Shown here: one piece after another, positions 55,601 through 63,811 of the stretch
Numbering within the stretch: the first letter of the stretch is position 1
How the letters are laid out: each line of letters begins with the position of its first letter
Source of the DNA: Rhynchopus euleeides
Taxonomy: Eukaryota > Euglenozoa > Diplonemea > Diplonemida > Diplonemidae
Reading direction: 5' to 3'
NCBI GenBank assembly: GCA_963210315.1
Contig: OY723264.1
Span: 2,170,001 to 2,234,000 of the forward strand
Length of the DNA stretch: 64,000 nucleotides
Notes under the pieces: generated by a model
What the model was told of the DNA's origin: nothing
Databases searched by the model: none
The model's input: the letters and a program-made list of their open reading frames with translations, nothing else
Made by a program: the position numbers and the translations under genes

Positions 55601-56598
55601 GTGCCGACATCGCGACGCACGAGTTTGAGAAGCGCCAGTTCGCCACCTCGCTGCGCAAGGCGGAGGCAGAGTCCCTCTCCCTGCTGGGCGGCCCCGCCGA
55701 ATCCCGCACCAACCTCGTCGAGAAGGCGGGCGAGATGTGGCGCAACGTCAAGACAAAGCGCGAGTTCAAAAAGGAAGACGCCTACACCGCAACCCAGCTC
55801 CGTGCCTACGTCAGGGAGCAGGCACGCCTCGACAACGACCTCCGGTGGCAGCGCCGCGACCCCGCCGCACCGCCGCTCCTCGCCGAGCGCCACTGCTTCC
55901 CTCTGGAGACGGTGCTCCCCGCCATGTCGCGCGCCACCATCGCGATGCTCTGCGGTGCCGAGGGCAGCTGGGGCCCAGCGGGGCTGGAGTTCACCACCGC
56001 GGCGCGCCACGTCTTCATCCACAGGACAGCACCCCCCTCCGCGCAGCAGATGCAGCAGCACGCCAGGGCGCTCGCGGGGCACTGGCTGCGGAAGCCCAAC
56101 GCCGTCCACCTCGAGCCCCAGCCTGACTCGCGCACCCCGCAGCAGTGCTGGGTGGTGGTGCGCCTTCGGCGCCCCGTGCGTGTGTACGGCGTGGTGGTGT
56201 TGTCCTCCGGTTCAACCCCACGCCTGGCGATGCTGCCTGCAGAGGGGCAGCAGCACGGTGGAGGCGGCGGCGTCCCGCCCGCGACAGAGCTGTGCAGGGC
56301 GCCGCATGCGTCTGCGCCCTGCTGCGAGCTGGACGGGCATCACGAGGCGGAGTTGGATGCGCATCTGTTCGATCTGTCCGGTGGGGGTGGCGGGGGCGGG
56401 CACATCGCAGTGTCGCTCGGGCCGCACCACGCAAGGAGCAGCGGCGCGCCTGTCGTGCTGCAGAGCGTGCATCTCTTCGTCGAGGAGGGTGAGGCGGGGA
56501 GTGGCGGTGGGAGCGGCAGCCCCGGCGTGCTCGTTTCCGCCTGCAGCAGCAGCGGCACAGGGTGCGAGAGGTGCACCGCTTATGACGATTGGCTGTGA
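52621..56598 (+). CDS. VASH: Vasohibin-like tubulin tyrosine carboxypeptidase, long C-terminal extension
   Basis: Residues about 190-380 match vasohibin, the transglutaminase-like peptidase that removes the C-terminal Tyr of alpha-tubulin. The catalytic Cys249 (RIQCVEACF), His285 (YRHLVLG) and Ser302 (LGISRNP) are spaced 36 and 17 apart, very close to the family. Flanking blocks (MYGSTFDVDKRR, FGISFESRT, MSKPLRFPSLADMVEDF) also fit. The family is usually about 300-400 residues; here the protein is about 1,325. A Pro/Ala/Gly-rich disordered tail (about 390-950, with poly-Gln near 460) is followed by a more ordered C-terminal part. That part has a charged helix (about 985-1060) and a beta-rich region (about 1175-1325; CWVVVRLRRPVRVYGVVVL). 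The start follows a long C-rich tract; an in-frame ATG at 52384 lies within that tract and is less likely. No small vasohibin-binding partner is encoded in this window. Confidence 0.88.
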   Translation: MCASPLEAAGAARVLPDPGATEDAPSGANATPGPAGAAATPGTSATPQPTPDTGAGVDLSLLDEAAGADVGSPSPPPPPGTQDAAATARCLADEFDRDLDMLLQADAVPAAPPTPCGAEGDDTTATTGTTTPPDATSDPAAVPEGVCAEPASPGRPVLSEEEIRLLRESARRKNGGVAGVTRASLPQELFPREMTVGAVGAAIERSAEILARFEYNMYGSTFDVDKRRAVPKLLSTADEILRDGVRIQCVEACFVGLLLTQRLLPVSRFGISFESRTPEGRCYRHLVLGLSFSDSFGSLGISRNPGLMSKPLRFPSLADMVEDFLSHYAKDSHTVVNVTFSKPIHHYGAHPVHWSYTSIAFAAGDAWREAVARYEVRLQKKNFPNVPPPPPGSGGARGRDRVASPSARGPMRCPTASPSRRGRGAAASPGSPAAAAPPAAPKALPAASDAAVETPAAKKQQQQQQQQGSSDGKPPSAAAAPSPGQGGSGTPTPKPRAGGRAAAASPSPARGGVRGGGVGQAASPQRLATPSPARSAKCGGGGGGGAVGVPSPARAGWAVTAQHAPPQQAAAAQGGRREAPSGGGASPGTPRAPKGGEGGGEAVAAAVRKPRVGAAGATQSSRAKSAAFAAPVAPSAGGGGAAVPAPASPRGRAAAAAAGGPATRGAGASPAPQHRGASLGRRPATSPAGAAAGSGGGGGGGVPKVASPRDPLTASVAKGGAKAPAPTPAPAPAPATLLGGAPAPASRHADPCSEVPRSASGSRTSHTPPAPPQQQKEKEMAPPPPGPASPLVIPCSDAPVPPAVAAAVPLCDARASGPSEQPPPPSASSPPGTSATAQRDAQHRYQQQQQQKRKHQRQQLVSPAPAAPTPATATATAAADAAPAPTSPPAAAAAQDPPAPATQAQPPRQQRRRASPMVRHAEEPHQAALAAASNDSLGHESSEGAQEADTTAPPQKDVVLREFLRDVRSPPPPTATLALPCETVVLLRCEAEARADIATHEFEKRQFATSLRKAEAESLSLLGGPAESRTNLVEKAGEMWRNVKTKREFKKEDAYTATQLRAYVREQARLDNDLRWQRRDPAAPPLLAERHCFPLETVLPAMSRATIAMLCGAEGSWGPAGLEFTTAARHVFIHRTAPPSAQQMQQHARALAGHWLRKPNAVHLEPQPDSRTPQQCWVVVRLRRPVRVYGVVVLSSGSTPRLAMLPAEGQQHGGGGGVPPATELCRAPHASAPCCELDGHHEAELDAHLFDLSGGGGGGGHIAVSLGPHHARSSGAPVVLQSVHLFVEEGEAGSGGGSGSPGVLVSACSSSGTGCERCTAYDDWL

Positions 56599-58071
56599 AG
56601 GGTTCAGGCCATACGAGAGGGCGAAGAACACATGCGCTGTTCAACGCTTTGCGATGATTTTTAGCCCAGGGGTGGAGTTGCATGTTGAACAGCAGGGTGT
56701 GCTGCCATGACATCGGAATCGTCTCGGAGTCTTTCTTCCCCTTTGGTTGGACAGCTAGGGCCTGGTTAAACCCTCGCAAAGCTCTCTCTCCCCCCCGTCT
56801 GCCACTGCCTGGTTCGCCACAACAAGCCACTGCGAGCGTCTCCCTCCCCCTCGAGCACCTCGGCTCCCGAGACGACACACCACATTCTTTTTCGACCTGT
56901 TGCCCTGTTCGCACTGTTTTGTACCCATAGCCGTCCTCCCACCCCATGTCCCGCCCGCCCCCCCCGCCCCCTCCCTATGTACCTAAGGGGTGAGTCTGGG
57001 GTATTTTTTCGAATGTTGATACCGTCGGGCGCCTTTCCGCCGGCGGGTGGTGGGGACGAAGGGATGGATTACCTTCGGCACATGTCACACTCAACACGGG
57101 GGGGGGTTGGGGGGATTTGGGGTTTGTGAGGGGTTGTGAAACTGCACGCACCCCTCGACCTGTGAACGGGGTAAGATGTGGGCTCTGCAACAGCGGGACT
57201 GATCATGCCCGCCGACTCAAATCGGACCTGCTTACCCCCCCGTGTCCCATTTCCCTTCACTGCATGCTGGATACAAAGGGAAGAAATGGCGGGCCTTCGC
57301 TCTGTGTCACTGTGTGTCGCACTGTGTCACGATACAGCCGGTTTTGTGAGGCGGCTCGTTTTTTTTCTTCATTTCTTCATTTGCTAAGCGAAGGCCCCCG
57401 GTGCAAATAACATGAACAGGCAGTGAGGCCTGCTCCTGCGTGGGTGCGTGAGGTGTGGGGTGTGGTGTGAGAAGCAAGCGCATGGTTCAATCCCTTCCTG
57501 GTTGTACAGTTCGCGAGTGACGAAGCGAATCCGAAGTCGCGGGGGTAAACTAAAGAAAGATTGTACAGATTTTTTTGGGCACATCCATAAATACGTAAAA
57601 GTGCAGGAGTGATTCCGACAACCCTGCTTCTGTTTATGTGTCTCGCTCCACACTCTCATCGAAGCAGCAGGCTACAGGGTGGTGGAAGCGCCAACACATC
57701 AAGGAATAGATCCGCACGGTTGCTCCGCTTTTTGAAGGCTTGGGCACACTTTCATGGCACACAGGCTATGAATGCATGTGTGCTCAACGAAAAAGTCTGC
57801 CTTCTGCGTGCATTGTTCTTGCGTTGGACGTCGTGATTCCACCTGATGTACGCATCAAATGTACGATGTATGAGGCTTGCACAACCGATCTGCCTGCCAG
57901 GCAGATTTGTTTTGCTGCAGGATCTTGGCTATTCAAATTCTCTCTCAGCCTGACAGGGGTTCTTCGCTGGCTGCGCCGAGACTGGTGCGTTCTTTTTTAA
58001 AACTCTCCATGTTGTTTTATCGGGAGATAACCGCCAAAACTTTGCCGAAAAACCCCCTAGGCATACAGTGC
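56599..58071. other. Intergenic spacer
   Basis: No supported gene. It holds poly-C/poly-G tracts (56960, 57100) and the small TIR element at 57291. The motif GGAGTGATTCCGAC (57606) also occurs at 22457. Confidence 0.5.
57291..57397. mobile_element. 107-bp TIR element related to the MITE family
   Basis: GGGCCTTCGCT and AGCGAAGGCCC form perfect 11-base inverted ends. These differ from the 21645/26689/58512 ends mainly in CCTTCGCT versus TCTTCGCT. The length is the same but the interior is different. No clear target duplication. A degraded relative lies at about 25556-25635 (shared GCTCTGTGTCAC, GTGTGTCG). Confidence 0.55.
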
Positions 58072-58161
58072 ATCCGAATCGGATCCGATACATTATCGGA
58101 CGATTATCGGATGATTATCGGACGATTATCGGATCCGATAATCATCCGATAATTTTTTTTG
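58072..58161. repeat. 11-bp tandem repeat and 20-bp-arm hairpin
   Basis: GATTATCGGAC/T repeats about four times. ATTATCGGATGATTATCGGA (58103-58122) is perfectly complementary to TCCGATAATCATCCGATAAT (58134-58153), followed by a T run. Confidence 0.8.
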
Positions 58162-58454
58162 GGTGGGTTTTTCAACCAGAAAATGTGACCAATATTCTGC
58201 CTGATCAGGGTTAGGGTTGTTACAACCCCCTGGCAAGCGAGCCTTCGACCGAAGGACAGTAGTGAACATCTGTTCCTTGCGGGCGTCCAGATTGGGTAGG
58301 CTTGCTGCGTCCAGCTTACTGAGGCCGCCCGGTCTCCATCACCCGATATGACTCCGCATTATCGCGCAGCACAAGACAAGGTAGTCTCCAGATACATGCC
58401 ACAGGTCTGGTGGGCGAAGCTCCCCAGACCCCCCTGGTGGCCCCCTCCGGAAAG

Positions 58455-58874
58455 CAGGCCGTTCGCTCGGGGTGAAGTTGGGCCCAACTTCGCTAAAAGA
58501 ATAAATCTTCAGGGGGTCTTCGCTGGCCGTTACCCTCCGTCAATCTCCGTCAGTTTTCAGCTAATTCAACAGGGAATTCACCAAAACGCACTGACGGTCA
58601 CCCCGTAGCGAAGACCCCCTCAGATTTACTTCGTCCCAACTTCGCCCAGGGGGACGAAGTTGGTATAAAAAAACCTGGGCTCGGCCCCCACCCACCGAAG
58701 GGGTGGGTGGGTGGTGAAAGAGCCCACGGGATCACGAGGAGCAGGGTATGGCGAATGCTCGAGGAAGGAAGTGTCAGAAGAAGACCACAACGACCTTCCC
58801 CAAAGTACGATGTATTGCTCCGCCCAGACCCCCCCCTGTGGCGTATGTCTGGTGCCCAAGTCCTTTCAAGTTAA
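58455..58874. repeat. Short dispersed repeat, copy 2 (empty site)
   Basis: This copy is contiguous with copy 1 except for one MITE at 58512-58619. It lacks the retroelement and the 757-bp TIR element. It therefore gives the pre-insertion sequence at both junctions: GCTAAAAGAATAAATC, and a single TCGGCCCCC. Confidence 0.8.
58512..58619. mobile_element. ~100-bp MITE, copy 3 (TSD TCA)
   Basis: The ends are GGGGGTCTTCGC and GCGAAGACCCCC, flanked by TCA on both sides (58509-58511 and 58620-58622). Copy 1 of the host repeat at 4890-4900 reads CTTCAGATAT with a single TCA, an empty-site proof of insertion. Confidence 0.85.
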
Positions 58875-58889
58875 ACCCCCCCCCCCCCG

Positions 58890-58924
58890 CATAATATTAA
58901 ATATAGAATATTTAATATTATGCG
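58890..58924. repeat. AT-rich palindrome
   Basis: GCATAATATTAAATA pairs with TATTTAATATTATGC around a 5-base loop. It belongs to a scatter of TTTAATATTA motifs through 61.2 kb. Confidence 0.7.
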
Positions 58925-58936
58925 CATATTTAATAT

Positions 58937-59304
58937 TACCTGGGACCCCCCGTGTTTAAGTCCCCCCCCTGGAGGCGATTTTCGGCCGGGGGGGACTTAA
59001 ACACGGGGGGGGCGGACCTAAACACAGGGGGGGCTTAAACACGGGGGTGGCACAGTGGAGACCAAGAAGACCTCTTCCTCTGCTGTCGTAGGGGGGTAAT
59101 TCCGGTCCGGAGGGACTTTTGGCACCCCACTTTTCGACTCTGACAGCACCTGGAGGGCCTAGGGGCCACCTGATGACCCTCCAGACCAGCCCACCCCCGT
59201 GTTTAGGTCCCCCTGTGTTTAAGTCCCCCCCCTGCCAGACCCCCAGGGGGGGACTTAAACACGGGGGTAAGGGGGGGGGACTTATACACGGGGGGTCCCA
59301 GGTA
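58937..59304. mobile_element. TIR element T1, 368 bp
   Basis: The ends are TACCTGGGACCCCCCGTG and its complement CACGGGGGGTCCCAGGTA. Inside, the motif GTGTTTAAGTCCCC recurs in both orientations. It is nearly identical to T2. TA at the tips may be a Tc1/mariner-type duplication or part of the inverted repeat. No coding sequence. Confidence 0.75.
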
Positions 59305-59358
59305 TGAGTTATATTTACTGGGGGGGGGCAAATACAAGCATACATGCTAATACAAGCA

Positions 59359-59725
59359 TACCTGGGACCCCCCGTGTTTAAGTCCCCCCCCTGGAGGCGA
59401 TTTTCGGCCGGGGGGGACTTAAACACGGGGGGGGCGGACCTAAACACAGGGGGGGCTTAAACACGGGGGTGGCACAGTGGAGACCAAGAAGACCGTTTCC
59501 TCTGCTGTCGTAGGGGGGTAATTCCGGTCCGGATGGACTTTTGGCACCCCACTTTTCGACTCAGACAGCACCTGGAGGGCCTAGGGGCCACCTGATGACC
59601 CTCCAGACCAGCCCACCCCCGTGTTTAGGTCCCCCTGTGTATAAGTCCCCCCCCTGCCAGACCCCCAGGGGGGGGACTTAAACACGGGGGTAGGGGGGGG
59701 GGACTTATACACGGGGTCCCAGGTA
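59359..59725. mobile_element. TIR element T2, 367 bp
   Basis: A near copy of T1, same ends and order, in a different flank (AAGCATA / TACATGC). The two copies differ by a few substitutions and homopolymer lengths. Confidence 0.75.
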
Positions 59726-59773
59726 CATGCAAATACAAGCATATTTTGAAAATCCGGATTTATATAAAATTTT

Positions 59774-59809
59774 CAGGCTAATAGAAGCATATATGCTTCT
59801 ATTAGCCTG
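59774..59809. repeat. Perfect 36-bp palindrome
   Basis: CAGGCTAATAGAAGCATA is followed directly by its complement. Confidence 0.85.
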
Positions 59810-59874
59810 GTAGAAAATAATGGGTATTTTTGGGGTTTTTGGGGGTTTTCCACCACAAAATTTCAATTTTTTCT

Positions 59875-59914
59875 ACCAGGCTAATACAAGCATATATGCT
59901 TGTATTAGCCTGGT
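59875..59914. repeat. Perfect 40-bp palindrome
   Basis: ACCAGGCTAATACAAGCATA is followed directly by its complement. It differs from the 59774 palindrome inside the arm (ACAAGC versus AGAAGC). The stretch between the two palindromes begins TGGTAGAAAA and ends TTTTCTACCA. Confidence 0.85.
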
Positions 59915-60007
59915 CAACAAAAATTGGGTTTTTAGTATGCTTGTATTCGCAGTATAGCCATTTATAATTTTTCCAGAAAGCCCCGCATTATGCGAGCTGG
60001 CACGCTT

Positions 60008-60031
60008 AATACAAGCATATATGCTTGTATT
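60008..60031. repeat. 24-bp palindrome
   Basis: The core ACAAGCATATATGCTTGT is the same as in the 59875 palindrome, with shorter arms. Confidence 0.8.
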
Positions 60032-60288
60032 TGCCCCCCCCCAGTAATATTATGAGTTTTGGGGGCCTATATTTAATATTATGAGTTCTGGGCTGTTTGC
60101 TATCAGGACTCACTTGCAAAAAACCGCTGGCGAACAACGGGTGCTGAAAATAGGATTTTTTCAGTCACCTACGTCATGTACAGACACTGTGCGTCCCCGG
60201 AGATGACCTCTTTTGGCCTACTAGCCGAAAAAAACGGCCAAAAAACCCCCAAAAACGCCCTATTTAATATTACGAGTTATTTAATATT

Positions 60289-61184
60289 ACCTACCCCCCC
60301 CCGTGTTTAAGTCCCCTATCCAAACGTCAAAATCGGGGCCAAGGGGACTTAAACACATCGGAGGGGACTTAAACACGCCTGCCACCTGTTTCCTGAGGGA
60401 ACCGGGGAGAGGCCGTATTATATCGATTCCGAGGCACATCTGGACAGATTCTGGGGACCTGGGTGCTGGGGCCTCAAACCCCTTTGCCTCTCACACTGCT
60501 TCAGGGCCACCCTACTCTGCCAAGCACTGCCCATAACCACTGACTTGGGGTGGTCAGGCTGCCAAAGCTGCAGGGCAAGCAACCCAAGGGGGCCTGAAGT
60601 GCAAGAGTCGTGCCTCAGGGGTTGATGCTAGCCCTGGGAGGTGTCAAGCGTTCCGCCAGATGTCCCATGGGAGATGGCATGTCCCCTGGGCCAACCGACG
60701 TTCTCCCCTGGGAGACGGGACACACGGCGGGTGCTCAGGCGGGGCCAGCTGGGGGTGGCAGTATGGGTGGCGTGGGGATCCGAGGGCGCTGAGCACTGGC
60801 ACACTGCGGCCCTCGCCACTGCTAGCAGCCCCGCTGTGCCGCAGAATTGATTCCCGACTCCAGTGCGACAAGAGGGGCTGGCGCACGACCTGCATCGCAC
60901 ACAGCGAGGCTGTGGATGAGGACGAGCGACGTGACCCGGACTGCCCCCTGCGGGGCAGTCCGGGCCACGTGCGGGTATCCGAAGCCCCCAGGCTCCCTCC
61001 CTGGCCTCCACACGTGCCTCACATCCTGGTGGTCCGCCAACGGACACCTGGAAAAATCGAGAAAAAATGCCCCCCAACCAAACTACTAGACCGGGGTGTT
61101 TAAGTCCCTTCGGGAAAATTGGCCGCCGAGGGGACTTAAACACATCATATGGATAGGGGACTTAAACACGGGGGGGGGTAGGTA
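60289..61184. mobile_element. TIR element T3, 896 bp
   Basis: Ends of about 36 bases begin TACCTACCCC.. and share GTGTTTAAGTCCCCTATCCA. It is related to T1/T2 by the GTGTTTAAGTCCCC motif, which also recurs in both orientations just inside each end (about 60335-60375 and 61097-61145). Flanks resemble those of T1 (TTTAATAT on the left, TGCGTTATATTTA on the right). The interior is GC-rich with no recognisable transposase. Confidence 0.7.
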
Positions 61185-61220
61185 TGCGTTATATTTAATA
61201 TTCCACCTGATTTTGACCCG

Positions 61221-61283
61221 AGTTTGGTGGAGTTTGGTGGAGTTTGGCGGAGTTTGGTGGAGTTTAGTGGAGTTTGGTGGCGT
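61221..61283 (+). repeat. 10-bp minisatellite GAGTTTGGTG
   Basis: About six imperfect units GAGTTTGGTG/GAGTTTGGCG, continuing into GT-rich variants. Confidence 0.75.
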
Positions 61284-61284
61284 T

Positions 61285-62630
61285 CGGTGGTGTTGTGCGG
61301 TGTTGTGTGGTGGTTCCCTGCAAAAAATCGAATGTCCCATGGGGCGGAGGGCGCTGGGGACTGGGCAGTGGCCGTTCCACATGCCCTTCCCCTCGTGACT
61401 TACACCCTGTCGCCACCCCACGGAAAACATGAATACACAGCAACAGGGTCATGCTTGCAGCGGTATGCAACCACCAGGACAGCCTGTTTCGGGTTCGCAA
61501 AGCCTGGTACGCTGCCTTGCCGTAGGGACCCAGATACTGAGGACACCCCTGTGAGAACACTGAGGGAAGATGTTGGGCTAGCCTAGTTGAAGCAGGCTTC
61601 GGGGTGACCGAGGCAGAGCACCCTGCCCAGAACATGAACAAGACTGTTCGACTGACGGGGAAGAACCTGGCGGGCAGGTGTGGTCTTCGGTGCAATGCTT
61701 GGAGATATCAGGAGCCTTCTCTTCAAGGCTACCACTTATGTTGGACTTGGCCTTCGCTCCTGTGAGCAGTGAAAAAAGTGAGGGACGCCGTTCTTCCCCT
61801 CTGACTGACGACCAGTCATGACGTAGCGAAGGACCTTGAATGGGGTTTGAACCCGAGAGAGTCAATACTCAACCAAAGGTATTCTCCAGGACCTGGAACG
61901 GAACGGACGATACGAACGCTCCCACCGTGCGCACGGACCTGTCTGCGACTCTACAAGGAACCACGGGGTGGGGCGCGCACATCACCTCGGAGGCCTCAAG
62001 GAGCCTGCCTGACCTGCACGACTCCGCTGCGCCAGTAACAAGGCGGAGCTCGGGAGCCATCCCACCGACCTACAGCAAGGCAGGGGGTGATGAACATCTG
62101 GAGACCTGAGCCCATGCAGGATCGGAGAGACGCGAAGGCCTTATCCACAGATGATCCACCTGAGGGAGACCACCATCCACCTCCTTCGGACAGACCACAC
62201 AGCCTTGTCGATGACCACAGCAGCCGGACACAGACCAGTACGTGTACCCTGCCTGCAGCACCGGGCCACGCCCCATCGAGGGTCTCCCTTCGTTCGCCAC
62301 GAGCCAAGCCGGAACCCCCTCACCGCCACCAACGAACTGTTGCTGCACCGCGACAAGGAGGCAGCCCGCTACCTGGCTGCAGCAGGGGAACTGGGCACAG
62401 CGAGGTACTTCAGCCATTCAGCTTCATGCGACTTTGGGAAGGGATGGCCTCACCCAAAATGGCTGGAAATCCTGTGCGGCCGCTGAAATTTGAGCCGGAC
62501 TACGGGCGGCCTTCTCGCGACTCCCACTAGGCCCACAGACAATGCGAGTCACATTCTCAGGGGTACCCACCACCCGTAAACCCCAGCACACCACCTGCCC
62601 GCCTCGGGCACAACTTGACGGTGTACTCAC
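61285..62630. other. Spacer with no supported gene
   Basis: Only short frames on both strands, without recognisable domains. GGCCTTCGCT (about 61749) and AGCGAAGG (about 61825) could be ends of another decayed ~85-bp element. Confidence 0.4.
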
Positions 62631-62860
62631 CTGGCGATACGCGTGCTCGTCTTTCTTCTCCGCGGTGGCGATGCTGAAGATGCAGTCCACGTTCGTCATA
62701 CTCAGCCAGTTCTGCAGACGCTCCACCACGTACGGCCAAAGGCGGGGAGGAGGGCTGCCTTGGCTTTCTTCCAGAAGGCCAAGGGGGTGTCGGCAACAAG
62801 GTGTGCCGCACTCAGGGCCAGGTAGGCCTTGAACTCCTCCCGACAACATCCTCGTGGAAA
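62631..62860 (-). pseudogene. Possible relic of a hAT-type transposase C-terminus
   Basis: On the minus strand two frames read together give EFKAYLALSAAHLVADTPLA, FWKKAKAALLPAFG and, after a one-base shift, VVERLQNWLSMTNVDCIFSI. This recalls the hAT dimerisation pattern (PLxWW..., LS...T...ERVFS). It ends at a donor-like CGCCAG|GTGAGT. The match is weak and by eye; it may be coincidental. Confidence 0.28.
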
Positions 62861-63100
62861 ACAGTAAAAATTGCACCCCTGGCCCCCCGTCGAGCGGAGA
62901 AACCCTCAAAATACCCTGTGAGAACCACCTCCGTGTCAATATGTGGACAGACTTGAACACGTCGCGTGACGGCTACACCACCCAAACTGCCTCCAGCTGC
63001 CTTCAGGCAGACTACTTGGAGAATTGAATGTGTGATGCTGCGTGCGAGTCGAATACAGTGAAGAGGGGACAGTTTCATTGACCAACTACCTGTCTACCCA

Positions 63101-63120
63101 TTCTCGCATGCGAGAATGGG
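63101..63120. repeat. Perfect 20-bp palindrome
   Basis: CATTCTCGCATGCGAGAATG is self-complementary. Related GCATTCGC/GCGTCTC words follow it. Confidence 0.7.
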
Positions 63121-63595
63121 ATTCGCATTGCCTGTGTGACTAGGACACGCATTCGCGTCTCAGACTCGTACCCAGACTCCCGCTAGCGGGCTAGGGGAGT
63201 TGGAGTCCACTATGTACTTGCACTCCAGGTCCCTGACTTGCACGCAGTGCAAGAACCGGGGAGGAATGCAGTGCAAGTATTGTCCGGGTGTGCAAGTGCT
63301 ATCATCCTCCCTGTTTTAGGGGCAGTTGGCCTGTAGTACGGATCGAACCCGGTCTGTCCAGGAACAGGAAGTGTACCGTACGACTTCTCCTTCACCCAAC
63401 GGCGTCGTGCGGTCAAGCAAATCGGATATTCTTCCCAACGGGACCCTTCCCAAGACGAAAACCAGTACCGCATCAACCCCACAGGCCCATCTTCCCCTTA
63501 CTGGGCCCGGTAGAAACGGTAGTGACCTCCATTTTGTACACGGTGGACTCCAGCGGGGGTAGGGTAACCCTTTTCGGGAGTCTCAACTAGGGGGA

Positions 63596-63684
63596 GTCCA
63601 ACTCCCGCTAGCGGGAGTATAGACTCCCGCTAGCGGGAGTCTATACTCCCGCTAGGGGGGGTCTGACTCCCCCTAGCGGGAGTC
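63596..63684. repeat. Array of CCCGCTAGCGGG palindromes
   Basis: GACTCCCGCTAGCGGGAGTC-type units repeat about four to five times back to back, with degraded ends in CTAGGGGG. A single unit lies at 63177-63190, and a cousin cluster at 20470-20660. Confidence 0.8.
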
Positions 63685-63811
63685 TTTTCACCTATTTTCA
63701 CTCATTTTTCCCATGATACCTATGCAATGTGGCACTCGTCACTGAAGTACAGCCACACCAAACGAAACGGACGTTTCCACCCATCCCAGCTCGCAGACCT
63801 GATTCACAAAA

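Noticed and set aside
58205-58220. AGGGTTAGGGTTG telomere-like motif
   Set aside because: Only two units, in the interior of a spacer; too short to call an interstitial telomere.
58937-59725. CRISPR-like repeat arrangement
   Set aside because: The repeats are long TIR elements and palindromes of irregular spacing, with no uniform spacers and no cas genes, in a eukaryotic context.
63330-63370. tRNA-like GGATCGAACC box on the minus strand
   Set aside because: The T-stem does not pair and no A box, anticodon stem or acceptor stem can be formed.
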